This document shows, piece by piece, positions 63,544 to 64,000 of a DNA stretch of 64,000 nt (positions are counted from its first letter, which is position 1; each line of letters starts with the position of its first letter). Both the position numbers and the translations under genes were made by a program. The notes under the pieces are model-generated. The model had not been told where the DNA came from, ran no database searches, and saw only the letters and a program-made list of their open reading frames with translations. Origin of the DNA: Saprospiraceae bacterium (GTDB lineage Bacteria; Bacteroidota; Bacteroidia; Chitinophagales; Saprospiraceae); assembly GCA_028279185.1 (NCBI GenBank), contig JANQSS010000042.1, forward strand, positions 1 through 64,000, written 5' to 3'.

Positions 63544-64000
63544 ATGAAAACAGTCATTATACTAGCAGTTTTACTATGTGCTGGACATATTATCCGAGCA
63601 CAAAATCACCCTTATGAAGTCAAGTTTTCCTATCAGATCGAAAGCGACTTGGCGAATGAAAAAATAACGCCATCAAAAGCCGGACTTTTATATTCATTGA
63701 TTGGTGACTATCAAAATTCAAATCGATGTTCTGATATACCGGTCTCGTGGGGTATTGACAGTTTAACCCTTGATAATCTCAATTATAAACCCGCACTACC
63801 ATTAATAGTAGAGCAGGCAAGACACCGTTCAATCGTAATAATTAGTGAAAATCATTTAAAGCCCCAGCATAGAATATTTGCAAGTGAGATTATAAGAGAG
63901 TTAACCAAATTAGGGTTTAGCCACTTAGGCCTTGAGACGTTTTCCAACGTATCAAACAGTAATATGCTGCTGGATTCAGCGCTCTCATCAAGGGGCTATC
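63544..64000 (+). CDS. Secreted Tiki/ChaN-like protein (3' end outside window)
   Basis: The frame is open from an ATG at 63544 to the window end (152 codons seen). It starts with a signal peptide (MKTVIILAVLLCAGHIIRAQ). The block SIVIISENHLKPQHRIFASEIIRELTKLGFSHLGLETFSN in pieces matches the EH..P.HR.F...L...GF..L.LE pattern of the TraB/Tiki/ChaN fold, which includes metal-dependent hydrolases and haem-binding proteins. The family is tentative as the C-terminal half is missing. Confidence 0.55.
   Translation, partial: MKTVIILAVLLCAGHIIRAQNHPYEVKFSYQIESDLANEKITPSKAGLLYSLIGDYQNSNRCSDIPVSWGIDSLTLDNLNYKPALPLIVEQARHRSIVIISENHLKPQHRIFASEIIRELTKLGFSHLGLETFSNVSNSNMLLDSALSSRGY

Overview
The window looks like a chromosomal segment of a marine or aquatic Bacteroidota, most likely of the Saprospiria/Lewinella type. 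Evidence: secreted proteins ending in type IX secretion (T9SS) type A or 3-coathanger-like C-terminal domains, FG-GAP/UnbV lipoproteins, cysteine-rich repeat adhesins, paired LytTR/LytS regulators, TAnnTTTG-like -7 boxes, and moderate AT richness. No rRNA, tRNA, CRISPR array or complete insertion sequence was found.

Layout. 0-12.7 kb: envelope and secreted proteins (the end of a giant repeat protein, an AsmA-like protein, an FG-GAP/UnbV lipoprotein, a subtilase and a coiled-coil surface protein). 12.8-13.9 kb: a small ORF split by an 845-bp insert that carries a metallophosphoesterase gene and an attC-like site, read here as an integron-type gene cassette in a secondary site. 14-16.2 kb (minus): a phospholipid operon (CDP-alcohol phosphotransferase, CdsA, PlsC-like). 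16.5-25 kb: TPR proteins, small membrane proteins, MscS, NYN nuclease-like and LytTR proteins, a prolyl-iminopeptidase-like lipoprotein and a GNAT. 25-27 kb: a LytT/LytS two-component pair. 27-36 kb: housekeeping genes (dnaX, pyrD, a glycosyltransferase, an M1 aminopeptidase, dnaN). 36-47 kb: a secreted phosphoesterase, a cupin, two AraC regulators, an intradiol dioxygenase with Tat-like N-terminus and T9SS C-terminus, and T9SS and TPR proteins. 47.9-52.7 kb: the cell-shape operon mreB-mreC-mreD-mrdA plus a uracil-DNA glycosylase-family gene. 52.8-62.4 kb: a signalling-rich segment (AraC without a normal start codon, Hpt, a degenerate metzincin-like protein, an esterase, a TPR hybrid histidine kinase, a LytTR response regulator). 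62.7-64 kb: a membrane-anchored hypothetical protein and the start of a secreted Tiki/ChaN-like protein.

How the genes may work together. The phospholipid operon can make CDP-diacylglycerol and exchange its head group. The mre operon drives lateral wall synthesis. The hybrid kinase (no Hpt of its own), the orphan Hpt and the LytTR receiver protein could form a split phosphorelay. Two intergenic regions in that segment share a tandem TTATCRRRYGG element with an exact 20-bp period, one of them directly upstream of the LytTR regulator.

The most novel observation is the 12.9-13.8 kb insert. Removing exactly 845 bp between two GTTAG cores restores one continuous 76-codon reading frame. The ends of the insert, rejoined as in a circle, make a 10-bp perfect R''/R' stem plus an L''/L' stem with one extra base, which is the architecture of an integron attC site. 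All functional calls are from reading motifs by eye; no database search was run.
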